In this document: one piece after another, positions 8,523 through 17,034 of the stretch | Numbering within the stretch: the first letter of the stretch is position 1 | Layout of the letters: every line of letters begins with the position of its first letter | Assembly: GCA_016792845.1 (NCBI GenBank) | Contig: JAEUKH010000022.1 | Coordinates: forward strand, 62,001-126,000 | Direction of reading: 5' to 3' | Length of the DNA: 64,000 bases | Source of the DNA: Myxococcales bacterium | GTDB taxonomy: Bacteria > Myxococcota_A > Polyangia > Polyangiales > Ga0077539 | The notes under the pieces: model-generated | Database searches by the model: none | What the model was told of the DNA's origin: nothing | The model's input: the letters and a program-made list of their open reading frames with translations, nothing else | Made by a program: the position numbers and the translations under genes

Positions 8523-10157
8523 TCAGGATTGGGGCTCCGAGGTCGCGGGCCCGAGGCAAGAAGCGACGAGGTCGGGGGCGAGCCGGGCGCCGCGGGCGAG
8601 GGTGCGCTGAACCTCGGCGGTGACCCGCGCGGCGTGTGCGCGCTGGGCCTCGCTGCGACGGGCGGCGGCGGCGAGGGGCACGCGCATGCGCTCGTTCGCG
8701 GCGAGGCGCCCGGCGTTGCGAGAGAGGAAGTCCCAGTACATGGGCGTGACCGGGCAGGCGCGGTCGCGCGCTCGGCCCGAGGGGTCGAACTGACAGCCCT
8801 CGCAGAAGTCGCTCATCCGGTCGAGGTAGGCGGCGCCCGAGACGTAGGGCTTGGTGGTCATGCAGGACCCCGCGCCGAAGGTGCCCATGGCCAACACGTT
8901 CGGCTCGACCACCCAGTCGTACGCGTCGACGAAGCCGTACCAGAACCACTCGGTGAGCGCCCGCGGAGAGACGCCGACGAGGGTGGCGAGGTTCGACAGC
9001 ACCATCAGGCGCTCGATGTGGTGGGCGTATCCGTCGCGCCAGACCCGGTCGACCGCGGTGTCGAGGCAGCGGAGCCCCGACGGAGCGCCGCCGCGCCACG
9101 CCTCCGGGAGGGGCTCGACGGCCTCGCAGAAGTTGGGCGCGCCCTCAGGGTCGAGGGTGCGAAACCCGTCGGTCTCGCGGTGAACGTGGCGCACAAACTC
9201 GCGCCACCCGAGGAGCTGCCGCACAAAGCCCTCGGCGCTCGCGAGGCCCACCCGTCGGGCGTCGTAGGCGGCCACGACGTCGGTGACGAGTTGGGCGGGC
9301 AGGAGCCGCGAGAGGTTGACGCTGGCCGAGACGAGGGTGTGAAAGAGCCGCGCCTCGTGCTGGCTCATGGCGTCTTCGTAGGGGCCGAAGTGCGGCAACG
9401 CCTCGGTCAGGCTGTGGCGCCAGAGGGCCGCGTGGTCTCGCGCCGCGCAGGGCAGGTCGAAGCCGTCGAGGGCGCCCCAATGGTGCGAGAAGCGCAGGGC
9501 CACGAGGTCGAGCACCTCGCGGGTGATGGCGTCGGGCGCGACCGAGAAGGGCCGCGGCGCCGGGGGCGTTCCGCGCCAGGGGTGGCGGTTCTCGGGGTCG
9601 TGCGAGAAGCGCTCGCCGAGGGGGGCGCCGCGGGCCATGAGGAGCCCCGTCCGGCGGCGCTCGGCGCGGTAGTAGGCGTCCATCCGCCAGGGGGCCTCGG
9701 GGCCGACGGCGTCGAGGAAGTGCTCGCGGGTCGAGAGCCAGGTCTCGTTGGGCACGACGCGCACCCCCGGCTGCCCGACGAGGCGCTGCCTGAGCGCGCG
9801 TTCGGCGGGCTCCATCACGGTGATCTCGCCGAGCCCGTGCCGGGCGCGGGTCTCTGCGAGGAGCGCGTCGAAGTCAGCGTCGCCGCTGCGGTAGATGACC
9901 TTGAACCCGCGGGCGGCGCACTCGAGGGCGAAGTGGCGTTGGTTCGAGAGGAGGAGGGCGAGCTTCTTCTTGTGGTAGGGGCGTCGCCTCGGGCGGTCGC
10001 GCGACTCAAGAAAGATCAGCCCGTGGGTGCGGGGCTCTGCCGTCGCGAGGGGCCCCGCCGCGTCGGTGAGCTGATCATAGGGGACGTACTGCCAACGCCG
10101 CCCCGCGCAGGCGTCGCGGTCGGGGGTCGCCAGGGCGATCTGTTCGCGAAAGTTCAT
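8523..10157 (-). CDS. Iron-sulfur bacterial cryptochrome/photolyase (FeS-BCP, PhrB type)
   Basis: A 544-residue flavoprotein of the prokaryotic (6-4) photolyase class. Four Cys residues fit the 4Fe-4S ligands of Agrobacterium PhrB: C364, C452, C455 and C468. The C364-C452 distance (88) and the CxxC-x12-C spacing equal those in PhrB (350, 438, 441, 454). The HHIERLMVLSN block (379-389), which lines the FAD/lesion site, and the WREFVRHVHR helix are present. ATG at 10157 is used; a 75-codon upstream extension is Ser/Ala-rich and unsupported. It likely repairs UV (6-4) lesions or senses light. It is divergent from the methyltransferase gene. Confidence 0.9.
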   Translation of the reverse strand: MNFREQIALATPDRDACAGRRWQYVPYDQLTDAAGPLATAEPRTHGLIFLESRDRPRRRPYHKKKLALLLSNQRHFALECAARGFKVIYRSGDADFDALLAETRARHGLGEITVMEPAERALRQRLVGQPGVRVVPNETWLSTREHFLDAVGPEAPWRMDAYYRAERRRTGLLMARGAPLGERFSHDPENRHPWRGTPPAPRPFSVAPDAITREVLDLVALRFSHHWGALDGFDLPCAARDHAALWRHSLTEALPHFGPYEDAMSQHEARLFHTLVSASVNLSRLLPAQLVTDVVAAYDARRVGLASAEGFVRQLLGWREFVRHVHRETDGFRTLDPEGAPNFCEAVEPLPEAWRGGAPSGLRCLDTAVDRVWRDGYAHHIERLMVLSNLATLVGVSPRALTEWFWYGFVDAYDWVVEPNVLAMGTFGAGSCMTTKPYVSGAAYLDRMSDFCEGCQFDPSGRARDRACPVTPMYWDFLSRNAGRLAANERMRVPLAAAARRSEAQRAHAARVTAEVQRTLARGARLAPDLVASCLGPATSEPQS

Positions 10158-10224
10158 GGGCCTCGGAGAGGGGCGATGCCTTGAGGCGCGCGGCGGTTGC
10201 AGGGCGGTGTAGCCTGCGCCCACG

Positions 10225-11043
10225 ATGACGCTGCGATGGGTCAGGGGGGTGCTCGCGCTCGACGCCGCCGCCTCCGAGGCGGCCGAGATGGTGCACGGGC
10301 TGCGCGACGCCGCGCTCTTGTCGTGGCTCGACGACGACGCGCTCTCGGCGCTCACGGTGGCGCGGTACGCCACCCAGCGCACCTACGCGGCCGGCGGTTC
10401 GGTCTATGCGCGCGGGCTCTTTGGTTGGGAGCGCGAGGCCCTCGGCGAGATGCAGCTCGGGCCCGGTGCGCGGGTGCTGGTGGGCGGCGCGGGCGGCGGT
10501 CGCGAGCTCGCCGCGCTCCAGGCGATGGGCTACGCGGTGTCGGGCTTTGACCCGGTGAGGCCCCTGGTCGAGGCGGCCCGCGCGGGCCTCTCGGTGCCCG
10601 TCGAGGTCGGCGGATACGCGGAGTTTGTGAGCGCCGTCGCGGGGCACGGCAACGCGCTCAGCGCGCTGGTCGCCGGCCCTCGGTACGACGCGATGGTGTG
10701 CGGATGGGGCTCGCTCTCGCATGTGCTCTCGGGCCGCGGGGTCGAGGCGGTGTTCGCGGCCGCGCGGCGGGCGGTGCGCGGTCCGCTCCTGGTGAGCACG
10801 GTGCTGGCGCCGCCCCTGAGGGGTCGCGCGGCGCGGGTGCGGGCGCTGAGCGAGGCGGCGTTTCGGGCAATGGGGGCGCGGGGCGTCGCCGCGGGGGGCG
10901 ATGGGGGCGCGCGGAGCTTCATCCCGGGCACCGGCGCGGTGGCGCGGTGGCGGCTGTCGTCGCTCGACGCGATGGCCGCGGGGGCCGGGTGGTCGCGGCG
11001 CTGGGGGCGCGAAGAGGCCAACGTTCATGCCGTGTACGTGTGA
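10225..11043 (+). CDS. Putative SAM-dependent class I methyltransferase
   Basis: A 272-residue protein with a class I methyltransferase core. A strand ending in GARVLVGGAGGGRELAALQ (about 81-99) supplies the glycine-rich SAM loop, followed by a strand ending in the acidic GFDPVRPLVEAARA and a later YDAMVCGWGSLSHVL strand. The first 60 residues form a helical cap. No family-specific substrate motif is recognised. TAGCCT lies 9 bases before the ATG, suggesting a near-leaderless message. It runs in the same direction as the following secreted-kinase gene but with a 75-base gap. Confidence 0.65.
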   Translation: MTLRWVRGVLALDAAASEAAEMVHGLRDAALLSWLDDDALSALTVARYATQRTYAAGGSVYARGLFGWEREALGEMQLGPGARVLVGGAGGGRELAALQAMGYAVSGFDPVRPLVEAARAGLSVPVEVGGYAEFVSAVAGHGNALSALVAGPRYDAMVCGWGSLSHVLSGRGVEAVFAAARRAVRGPLLVSTVLAPPLRGRAARVRALSEAAFRAMGARGVAAGGDGGARSFIPGTGAVARWRLSSLDAMAAGAGWSRRWGREEANVHAVYV

Positions 11044-11118
11044 GAATTCGCGAACGAGGGCGCGCGGGCCTGCAAACACTGCGACGGCCGAGGCGAGTCG
11101 GGTACACTTCGCGGCGCT

Positions 11119-12204
11119 GTGAGAATGCTTCAGCGGTCGATGATGGCGGCGGTGGTCTTGGGCGCCCTCGGGGCGTCGACGGCGGTCGCGCAGCAGGTGG
11201 CTCCGGGCGACGGCGGGGTCGCGGGTGACGGCGGGGTCGCGGGTGACGGCGGGGTCGCGGGCGAGGGCGGGGTCGCGGCGGAAGCCTCGGGTGAAGCGGC
11301 GCCTCTGCGGTTCGGGCGCTTCGTCGTGCCGCCGAACCCTTACGGCGCGGGGGCCTTGCGGGTCGACCATCTCGCGGGTCGTCGGTACAACGGCTTCGAC
11401 GAGGCCGAGATGCTCGATGTGCTGCGCAACGGGCGCATCACGTCGACGCGCCAGGTGGGCAACACGTCGATCAATTTTCGCTGCGATTTCCCGGGTGAGG
11501 TCGACGGCGCCTTCAAGCCGAGCGAGCGGCTCCACATCGAGCATTGGCGCTCTGAGGTGGCGGCCTTTCGGGTGAATCAGCTCTTGGGGCTTGAGCGGGT
11601 GCCGCCGGTGGTGTTTCGCCGGGTGAGCGTCGCCGAGCTGCCCGCGGGGCTCGACAACCGTGTGATCTTTCAGCACGGCGTGGCCCGCGGCGCGATGATC
11701 TATTGGGTGCCGACGCTCCGTCGGCTAGGCATCTACACCGGCGAGCAGCTCGAACAGTGGACGAACATGCTCGTGGCGGGGCAGCCCATCGCCCCCGCGC
11801 AGTGGCGCCGCGCCGAAGAGATCAGCACCCTGGTGGCCTACGATTTCATCATCGGCAACTGGGACCGCTGGCACGGCACCAACACCCTCGTCGACGGCGA
11901 GGGGCGCATCGTCTACCGCGACAACAACGGGGGCTTTCTCGAACCCATGCCTCGGTGGAAGGCTGAGCGAATGCTGTCGTTTCTACAGCGCGTCCAGCGC
12001 TTCTCGCGCACCCTCATCGACCGGGCGCGGGCTCTCAGCATGGCCGACCTTGAGGCCGCCATCGCGCCCGACGCCGACGAGGGGGTCGCGCTGCTTAGCC
12101 CGCGGCAATTGCAGGCCGTGTTGCGGCGCCGGGACACGCTGATTCAGTACGTCGACGGGCTCGTTCAGGCCTACGGCGAGGCCGAGGTGTACAGCTTCCC
12201 GTGA
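11119..12204 (+). CDS. Secreted Fam20-like protein kinase
   Basis: A 361-residue exported protein with a signal peptide ending ASTAVAQQ (about residue 26), a low-complexity DGGVAG tandem repeat (30-53) and a domain resembling animal Fam20C/Golgi-type secretory kinases. Matching blocks are AFKP with candidate ATP-binding K133, SEVAAFRVNQLLGLERVPPVV (E146 in the first helix; same order as AEIAAFHLDRIL...RVPPV in Fam20C), YDFIIGNWDRWH with catalytic D249, and RDNNGGF with metal-binding D268. Known Fam20 kinases phosphorylate secreted proteins or glycans; this one would act in the periplasm or outside. A TACACT box ends 10 bases before the GTG start. Family call rests on motif order only. Confidence 0.6.
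   Translation: MRMLQRSMMAAVVLGALGASTAVAQQVAPGDGGVAGDGGVAGDGGVAGEGGVAAEASGEAAPLRFGRFVVPPNPYGAGALRVDHLAGRRYNGFDEAEMLDVLRNGRITSTRQVGNTSINFRCDFPGEVDGAFKPSERLHIEHWRSEVAAFRVNQLLGLERVPPVVFRRVSVAELPAGLDNRVIFQHGVARGAMIYWVPTLRRLGIYTGEQLEQWTNMLVAGQPIAPAQWRRAEEISTLVAYDFIIGNWDRWHGTNTLVDGEGRIVYRDNNGGFLEPMPRWKAERMLSFLQRVQRFSRTLIDRARALSMADLEAAIAPDADEGVALLSPRQLQAVLRRRDTLIQYVDGLVQAYGEAEVYSFP
11209..11280 (+). repeat. Four tandem 18-base repeats inside the kinase gene
   Basis: Units at 11209-11226, 11227-11244, 11245-11262 and 11263-11280 follow GACGGCGGGGTCGCGGGT; the first two are identical and the last two diverge slightly. Each encodes Asp-Gly-Gly-Val-Ala-Gly, extending the linker between signal peptide and kinase domain. 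Unit number is likely variable between strains through slippage. Confidence 0.9.
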
Positions 12205-12229
12205 GGGGAGCTTTGGGGCTGTGCGGCGC

Positions 12230-12259
12230 TTGACGCACGGCCCGCGCGGGGCCCAAAAT
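12230..12259 (+). promoter_or_regulatory. Candidate promoter before the GNAT gene
   Basis: TTGACG at 12230-12235 and CAAAAT at 12254-12259 with an 18-base spacer. The ATG is at 12270, leaving little or no 5-prime leader. Confidence 0.4.
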
Positions 12260-12269
12260 CGGCCGCGCG

Positions 12270-12755
12270 ATGCCGAGCATTCGACGGTACCGGGGTGATG
12301 ATTGGCCGTCCTTCCTCGCGCTCGAACAAGAGACGGGGTTGACCTCGCTCCGGTACGCGAGCCAGGCCGAGCGGGCGGCCTTTCTGGCCCGATGGGCCGA
12401 CGATCTGAGCGCGCGCATCGGCAGCCGCGAGGAGGGCCCCGGAGGCGACAAGGGCACGCTCTGGGTGCTCGACGAGGGCGGCCAATTCGCGGGTCACCTC
12501 TGGCTTGTGAAGCGCGACGACCCGCTCACCGGGCAGCGGCTCTTGTGGGTGACCTCGGTGGGCGTGGTGGCGCGGCACCGCTCGCGCGGGTTCGGCCGCG
12601 AGCTGATGAAGAAGGCCCTCGATGAGGCCGCGCGCGAGGGCCTCGACAGCGTGGGGCTCCACGTCGACGCCGACAACGTGGTCGCGCGGAAGCTCTACGA
12701 AGAGATGGGCTTTGAGACCCGGCGGCTGCAAATGCGCAGGGCCCTGAGGCGCTGA
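12270..12755 (+). CDS. GNAT-family N-acetyltransferase
   Basis: A 161-residue acetyl-CoA-dependent transferase. The diagnostic motif A strand-helix reads VTSVGVVARHRSRGFGRELM (about 93-112), where R-x-x-G-F-G binds the pyrophosphate of CoA. Motif B follows as GLHVDADNVVARKLYEEMGF. The N-terminal half (YRGDDWPSFLALEQE) fits the usual first helix. The substrate is unknown. It is a single gene with its own promoter, and a 260-base gap with no other gene follows it. Confidence 0.85.
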   Translation: MPSIRRYRGDDWPSFLALEQETGLTSLRYASQAERAAFLARWADDLSARIGSREEGPGGDKGTLWVLDEGGQFAGHLWLVKRDDPLTGQRLLWVTSVGVVARHRSRGFGRELMKKALDEAAREGLDSVGLHVDADNVVARKLYEEMGFETRRLQMRRALRR

Positions 12756-12930
12756 GCGAGGCCCAAGCGGTGCCCTCCGCGTGCGCGCTCAGCCCCGGAG
12801 GGGCGCACGGGCGTGACGCTCGGCGTGAGGAGGCGCCGGGGCTGAGCAAACGCCGAGCGCGCGTGCCCGCAACGGCCGTAGCCGTCGATGGACGCGTCGC
12901 TGGTCGCCCGAGCGGCGGCGACGGTTGGGG

Positions 12931-12959
12931 TTGGAGGAAGGGCACGCGGTCGGTAGTCT
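12931..12959 (+). promoter_or_regulatory. Candidate promoter of the small lipoprotein gene
   Basis: TTGGAG at 12931-12936, a 17-base spacer and TAGTCT at 12954-12959, followed by a normal leader and AGGAG before the ATG at 13017. Confidence 0.4.
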
Positions 12960-13016
12960 CCCGGCGACGGTGGCCGAGGCGCGCTCGGCCCGCAGCAACC
13001 TCAGGAGACGACGACA

Positions 13017-13280
13017 ATGCAGCGGATGAAGATGGCGCTGGGGATCGTGGTGGGCGCGGTGCTGTTGCAGCTCGCGTTTATGGCGTGCTCGGGCAACACG
13101 CCGGGGATCATGGGCGGCAGCGACGCGGCGGCGCAGACGACGCCTGCGTGCACGCAGTGGGAGATTACGACAGGACCGACGTTCTCGCCTACGCTCCCCC
13201 GCACGGCTCAGGTGGAGCCAGGGTGGGAGCCCTTCGCCTTCGACGGAGTGGCCATTCTCCGCCGTTGCATTGCGCGCTAA
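13017..13280 (+). CDS. Small lipoprotein of unknown function
   Basis: 87 residues. MKMALGIVVGAVLLQLAF followed by MACSG gives a signal peptide with lipobox Cys at about 24, so the mature protein of about 64 residues should be membrane-anchored in the envelope. The mature part ends with GWEPFAFDGVAILRRC; the aromatic GWEPF segment and the second and third Cys suggest a compact disulfide-stabilised domain. AGGAG 9 bases upstream fixes the ATG. A hairpin follows the stop. No recognised family. Confidence 0.65.
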   Translation: MQRMKMALGIVVGAVLLQLAFMACSGNTPGIMGGSDAAAQTTPACTQWEITTGPTFSPTLPRTAQVEPGWEPFAFDGVAILRRCIAR

Positions 13281-13288
13281 GACAGCCG

Positions 13289-13315
13289 CCCCACGTCATC
13301 AATGAGAACGTGGGG
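13289..13315. terminator. Stem-loop between convergent genes
   Basis: CCCCACGT at 13289-13296 pairs perfectly with ACGTGGGG at 13308-13315 across an 11-base loop. It lies just after the lipoprotein stop and just before the TcA fragment stop on the other strand, so it may serve both. No T-run is visible. Confidence 0.55.
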
Positions 13316-13328
13316 TAGCCAAGGTCAC

Positions 13329-14249
13329 TCAGTCGTCAGCGACGGAGAGGTTCTCCTGCACAATCAGGAGTACGTCAGCAACGCGATCGAAGAAGGTTGC
13401 GAGCGTCCCGCCACCGCCCATCCGGTTCACAGTGAGTGACCAGTCAGCCTCGTCGTACAGCTCATCGGCGTCCACCTGCGCTTCCGTGAAGGTCACCGCT
13501 GCATGAGGCGCGATGGAGAGTGTCGCCTCATTGGGGAGCGTCAATACATGGCCCATCGTCAGGTCGGTCGCCTCGATGATGAGGTGGAGCTGATTGACCT
13601 CGAACGGCACGGGCTCGCGCATGACAAACACCACCGAGAGCTGCCCGAAGGTGCGCTGGAGGTGGCGGGGGACAAACCCAAGCCGCGGGCGCAGCGCCCC
13701 CGGGCTCAGGGTCGCGGTCGAGCCCGTCGCGCTCAAGAGTGTATGCAGGGCCTCGGGCGCGTGCTGCGCCATGCTCAACATGTGAAACTTGATCGGCTGG
13801 GCTTCGAGGCTCTGCAGCGTCGCCTCTTTGGCCGCCTTCGCGAGCACCGCGCCACCGTCACGGGCGGTGCAGTTGAGGTGCAGCACCACGTCGGTCACGG
13901 TGCGCGTGTCGAAGGCGTTGGTCTCGGGGTCGAACTCCAGGCGCCAGCGGCTGATGGCACCCGCGCCTTCAAACGGCAAAAGCCGCTCGGAGCGCAGATC
14001 GAGTTGGAAGAGGCCCGCGTCAGACTGACCGGCGCTGGTCACGATGGACTGCACTGGGACGAGGTCGCGCACGAAGCGCGGGTCGTCGGGGCCGCGCGAA
14101 GGCGCAGGGTGCATGGGGAGTACGAGCGAGGAGGGGTGCTTCATCGCTGCTGACGATGCGTCGTGGGGGCAGGTGGGAATCCAGACCGGGAGCGCTCGAC
14201 CACTCCCCCGAGTCACTCCCCCCTGTGCGTGTGTGACATTGTCTGACAC
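13329..14249 (-). pseudogene. 3-prime fragment of a Tc toxin A-subunit gene (TcA/TcdA C terminus)
   Basis: The 306-residue reading frame matches only the C terminus of insecticidal toxin-complex A subunits, the TcB-binding end. SAGQSDAGLFQLDLRSERLL, PFEGAGAISRWRLEF, and FDTRTVTDVVLHLNCTARDG (about 64-137) are the recognisable blocks. Family members exceed 2000 residues, so the pore-forming and receptor-binding parts are gone. Homology appears to begin near residue 57 (about position 14080); the preceding residues look like read-through of unrelated sequence. A TcB 5-prime fragment lies upstream on the same strand with a transposase remnant between. It is probably not functional as a toxin. 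Confidence 0.7.
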
Positions 14250-14860
14250 ACGCCGAGATCACCCGCGGCGGTGCATTGTCGTGCGCTCGAATGGCTGATG
14301 GCGTGTGTGATTGGGGATGGACTGGTGATGGCGCTGGCGTGAGGGGAGGCGATCGAGAGACCGCGACGGACGGCCTCTGATCTCACAGGAGACGTCGCTC
14401 GCAGGACGTTCGACCCAAAGGAGGTCTGTGGCCCCCGAGACGGCATCACGGGTGGGAGGTGCCGCCTGCGTGCGGCAGTGCCCCGGCCAGCCCGAACGCG
14501 GCGCCACGGCGGCCAGCTCGGGCGCGCCGACAGACGCGAGGCCCCTGGCGTCTGGCCCGACGGGGTTGCTGGAGAGGGGCTGCGACTCTCGCGGAGCGCT
14601 CGCCTGGCCGCGTTTTAGAGGGCGGCTTCCTCACCATCCGCGGCGCGCGAGCGTCTGGCGGCGTCGGGCGCGGTGCATCATTCGGGCGATCGAGCCTGTC
14701 GCGCGGCCGACATCGTCGCGGCATACGGCCCCGCGGATGACGACGTGCTGCGGGCGCTGCGCGGACGGCGGTCGACGAACGGGTCGACCTGGTGGCGGTG
14801 AGCCCCGACGCGAGGGTGTCAGGAGAGACGCGACAGCGCCACGTACACGAGCGCGTCGCC
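14250..14860. other. Degenerate sequence between Tc-toxin and transposase fragments
   Basis: No coding region can be supported on either strand. Open frames here are short, Arg/Ala-rich and mutually overlapping. A hairpin with arms CGTGTGT/ACACACG spans 14228-14252. The stretch probably contains scrambled remains of a mobile element or of the missing toxin genes. Confidence 0.5.
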
Positions 14861-15202
14861 ATGTGCCGACGGCACCGCGACCTGAAGAACGAGCACTTCG
14901 GCCTGGGTCTCTCGGCGACGCACATCGGGCGCACCGATTGTCGTGATCGACTCCTGATGGTGGCGAGTCTGGCCCATGCCTTTCTGACGTTGCTGGGCGC
15001 GGCTTCGGAACGCAGCGGCCTGGATCGAACAATGGTCAGCAGTACCAAACGAGGGCGGGTCTACTCGCTCTTCAACCAAGGCTTGTTCTGGTATCGGGGC
15101 TTGCCCAACCTCAAGCCAGAGAGGTTGCGAACACTGATGAACGCCTTCGCCGAGATTCTCGTCGAGACCCGACTTGCCACCGCGGTGACGGGGATCTTGT
15201 GA
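14861..15202 (+). pseudogene. IS4-family transposase, C-terminal remnant
   Basis: About 113 residues match the end of IS4-type DDE transposases. RDLKNEHFGLGLSATHIGR includes the catalytic-region Glu and the Leu/Ser-rich helix, followed by RDRLLMVASLAHAFLTLLGA and the conserved RVYSLFNQG and LRTLMNAFAEIL tail. The N-terminal two thirds with the catalytic Asp residues are absent, and no complete inverted repeats are visible. The fragment ends almost exactly where the TcB fragment ends (15205), which suggests the insertion sequence marks a breakpoint. Confidence 0.7.
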
Positions 15203-15204
15203 GC

Positions 15205-16530
15205 TCAAAATTGAGGGGATGGCTCAGCGACCCAGCGGTAGCGGCTCCCGTCGAGCTCCTCGGGCGCATTCACCAGCGAGTTCGCGGGCATCGTCGAGAG
15301 CGACTGCGAGAAGGCCGCGGGCGCGTACTCCATCGACACCGGCGGCATCGCGTCGGTGTCGTAGCCCTCGCCGTTCGCGCGGTAGCTGCGGTGGTGCACC
15401 TCGGTGAGCCGCGAGACGCCTGCTTCGGTCGCGTAGGTGAAGTCCGTCGACTTCACCAGCACCGCCTCGTCGGCGTCATCGATGCGGTGAAACATCAAGA
15501 CGCGCTTGCATTGTCGCTGCGTCCGAAGCTCGAAGCCCGAGCGGTAGCTGGAGAACGCATCGACCCGCAGCGACCAGTCGAGCGCGTCGTCGGGCGTGGG
15601 CGCGACGCTCGCGTGGTCGCCGTAGTCCACCACCACTTCGAAGAGGAAGTCCTCGGGGTCGAGGTACGCAGGCACGGCCTCGCCTGACGGCTCGTACATG
15701 TCGCGGTTGCTGTAGAAGATGCGCTTGAGGTGACGGGCGCCGTACGCATCCCCCGTGCGGTGATGCTCGTGGAACATCGCCGCCGTCACCCCCGCCCCGT
15801 CCTCCTGCTTGTAGTGGTACTCGGTGACGTTCCCGCGGTCGTCGTACTGGCGTTCAAGCAGCCACTCGAACACGCGTCGGCCGTTCGATGCCGGGTCGCT
15901 CACACGCGTACTGGCCTGACGGCCAAACTCGCTGACGCCATTGCTCCGGTCGGTCACGCGCCAGAAGGGCACCGCCGCGTCGGGGCGCGTGATGCGCTCG
16001 ATGCGGTGGAAGCTCCCCTCGGTGCGCGGACGAAACCGCTCGCGCCGCTCGGTCACCGAGCCCGTGCTCGTGGTGACGCTCACCTCCACCACGTCGCGCA
16101 CCCAGCCTCCGCTCGTCGACACGAGCGCGGGGACGAGCTCCTCCTCGCCTGCGAAGAGGAAGACGTCCTCCTCGTCGCGGTCGTTGTAGGTGGGCAGTTG
16201 TTTGTCCGTGCGGCGACGCACCGACGGCACCGCCATCGACCATCCGACGCCGAAGAGGCTCTGTCCGCTGCCCGAGCTGTAGGTCACCGCGAGCTGCGGC
16301 GCCGCGCCACCGCGACCGGGCGACACGGCAACGGGAATGCTCATGCCGCCGGTGCCCATCGCGAGGTTGGTCGAGAAGGTCTCCCCGATGCCATGAATCG
16401 CCCCGCCCCCCTTCGGAAGCTCCAGCGTCGGAACCTTCACCGCCGTCACCGACCGCGCCTCGGTCTTCGCCTCGGGGATGTACTGCGCGTGACTCTGTGG
16501 GGCGGGTTTGGGTTTCTTGTCGTTCTCCAT
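15205..16530 (-). pseudogene. 5-prime fragment of a Tc toxin B-subunit gene (TcB/SpvB N terminus)
   Basis: The 441-residue frame opens with a normal TcB/SpvB N terminus. After a polar lead come LELPKGGGAIHGIGETFSTN, MSIPVAVSPGRGGAAPQLAV and YSSGSGQSLFGVGWSM, the hallmark SpvB beta-propeller entrance. It then follows the family through the DYGDHASVAPTPDDALDWSL and FRSYRSGFELRTQRQCKRVL-type region (here FSSYRSGFE). It stops at GSRYRWVAEPSPQF, where intact TcB proteins (about 1400 residues or more) continue with the FG-GAP domain. The cut lies at the IS4 remnant. GGAG about 8-13 bases before the ATG would allow translation of the truncated piece. Confidence 0.75.
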
Positions 16531-17034
16531 CGATCCATCTCCAGATCGAACGGGGTCGCCGCGGGAGTGCGGTGAGCGCCTGTTCTGATTGGGGGAATGG
16601 TCAAAAGGGTGGGTGCGAGGGGACAGTGCGGGCGGTGCTATTCTTCGCCGCCCGTAGCGCAGGCGCGCATCGCGACCTCCGCGGCCACGGCCCGCCAGGC
16701 CGAAGCGCGCTGTCGCACGATGGTCCCGCCCCGGCCCGCCCCCGACGGCCCTCTTGCCGCGCATCGGACGCAGCACCGTGGATTGGGTCAAACAGACAAC
16801 GTCGTCACCGTGCACCGGCCCAGCGGCGCGCGATCCTCCGCGGGCACCTGGTCGCGCGGAAGCCCGTCTCGGGCGCCACGAGCACCGCGCGCGGCCCCGG
16901 CGTCGGCCACGCGATCGGGGCACTGCGGGGTGGGCGGCGGGGAGGCGAGCGACGCTTGGCGGCGATTGCCCGGCCCGCACCGGGGCGCTCTCGAAGAACG
17001 CGCCGCAGCGGGCCGATGCAACGCGGTCGCGTCG
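16531..17034. other. Intergenic stretch without a supportable gene
   Basis: About 500 bases between the TcB fragment start and the 3-prime end of the cyclic-nucleotide-domain gene. Open frames exist on both strands but show no domain, signal peptide or ribosome site. It should contain the old promoter of the TcB gene; I cannot assign it. Confidence 0.5.

Noticed and set aside
8280..10184. 634-codon open frame antisense to the photolyase gene
   Set aside because: Gly/Ala/Val/Glu-rich shadow; no motif, while the minus strand holds exact Fe-S cysteine spacing.
14228..14252. Hairpin CGTGTGT/ACACACG as an IS terminal repeat
   Set aside because: No matching partner at the other end of the transposase remnant, so it cannot be called an IS end.
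14428..14946. Open frames of 93-200 codons on both strands next to the transposase remnant
   Set aside because: No recognised domain, strongly Arg/Ala/Pro-biased, no ribosome sites; kept only as degenerate sequence.
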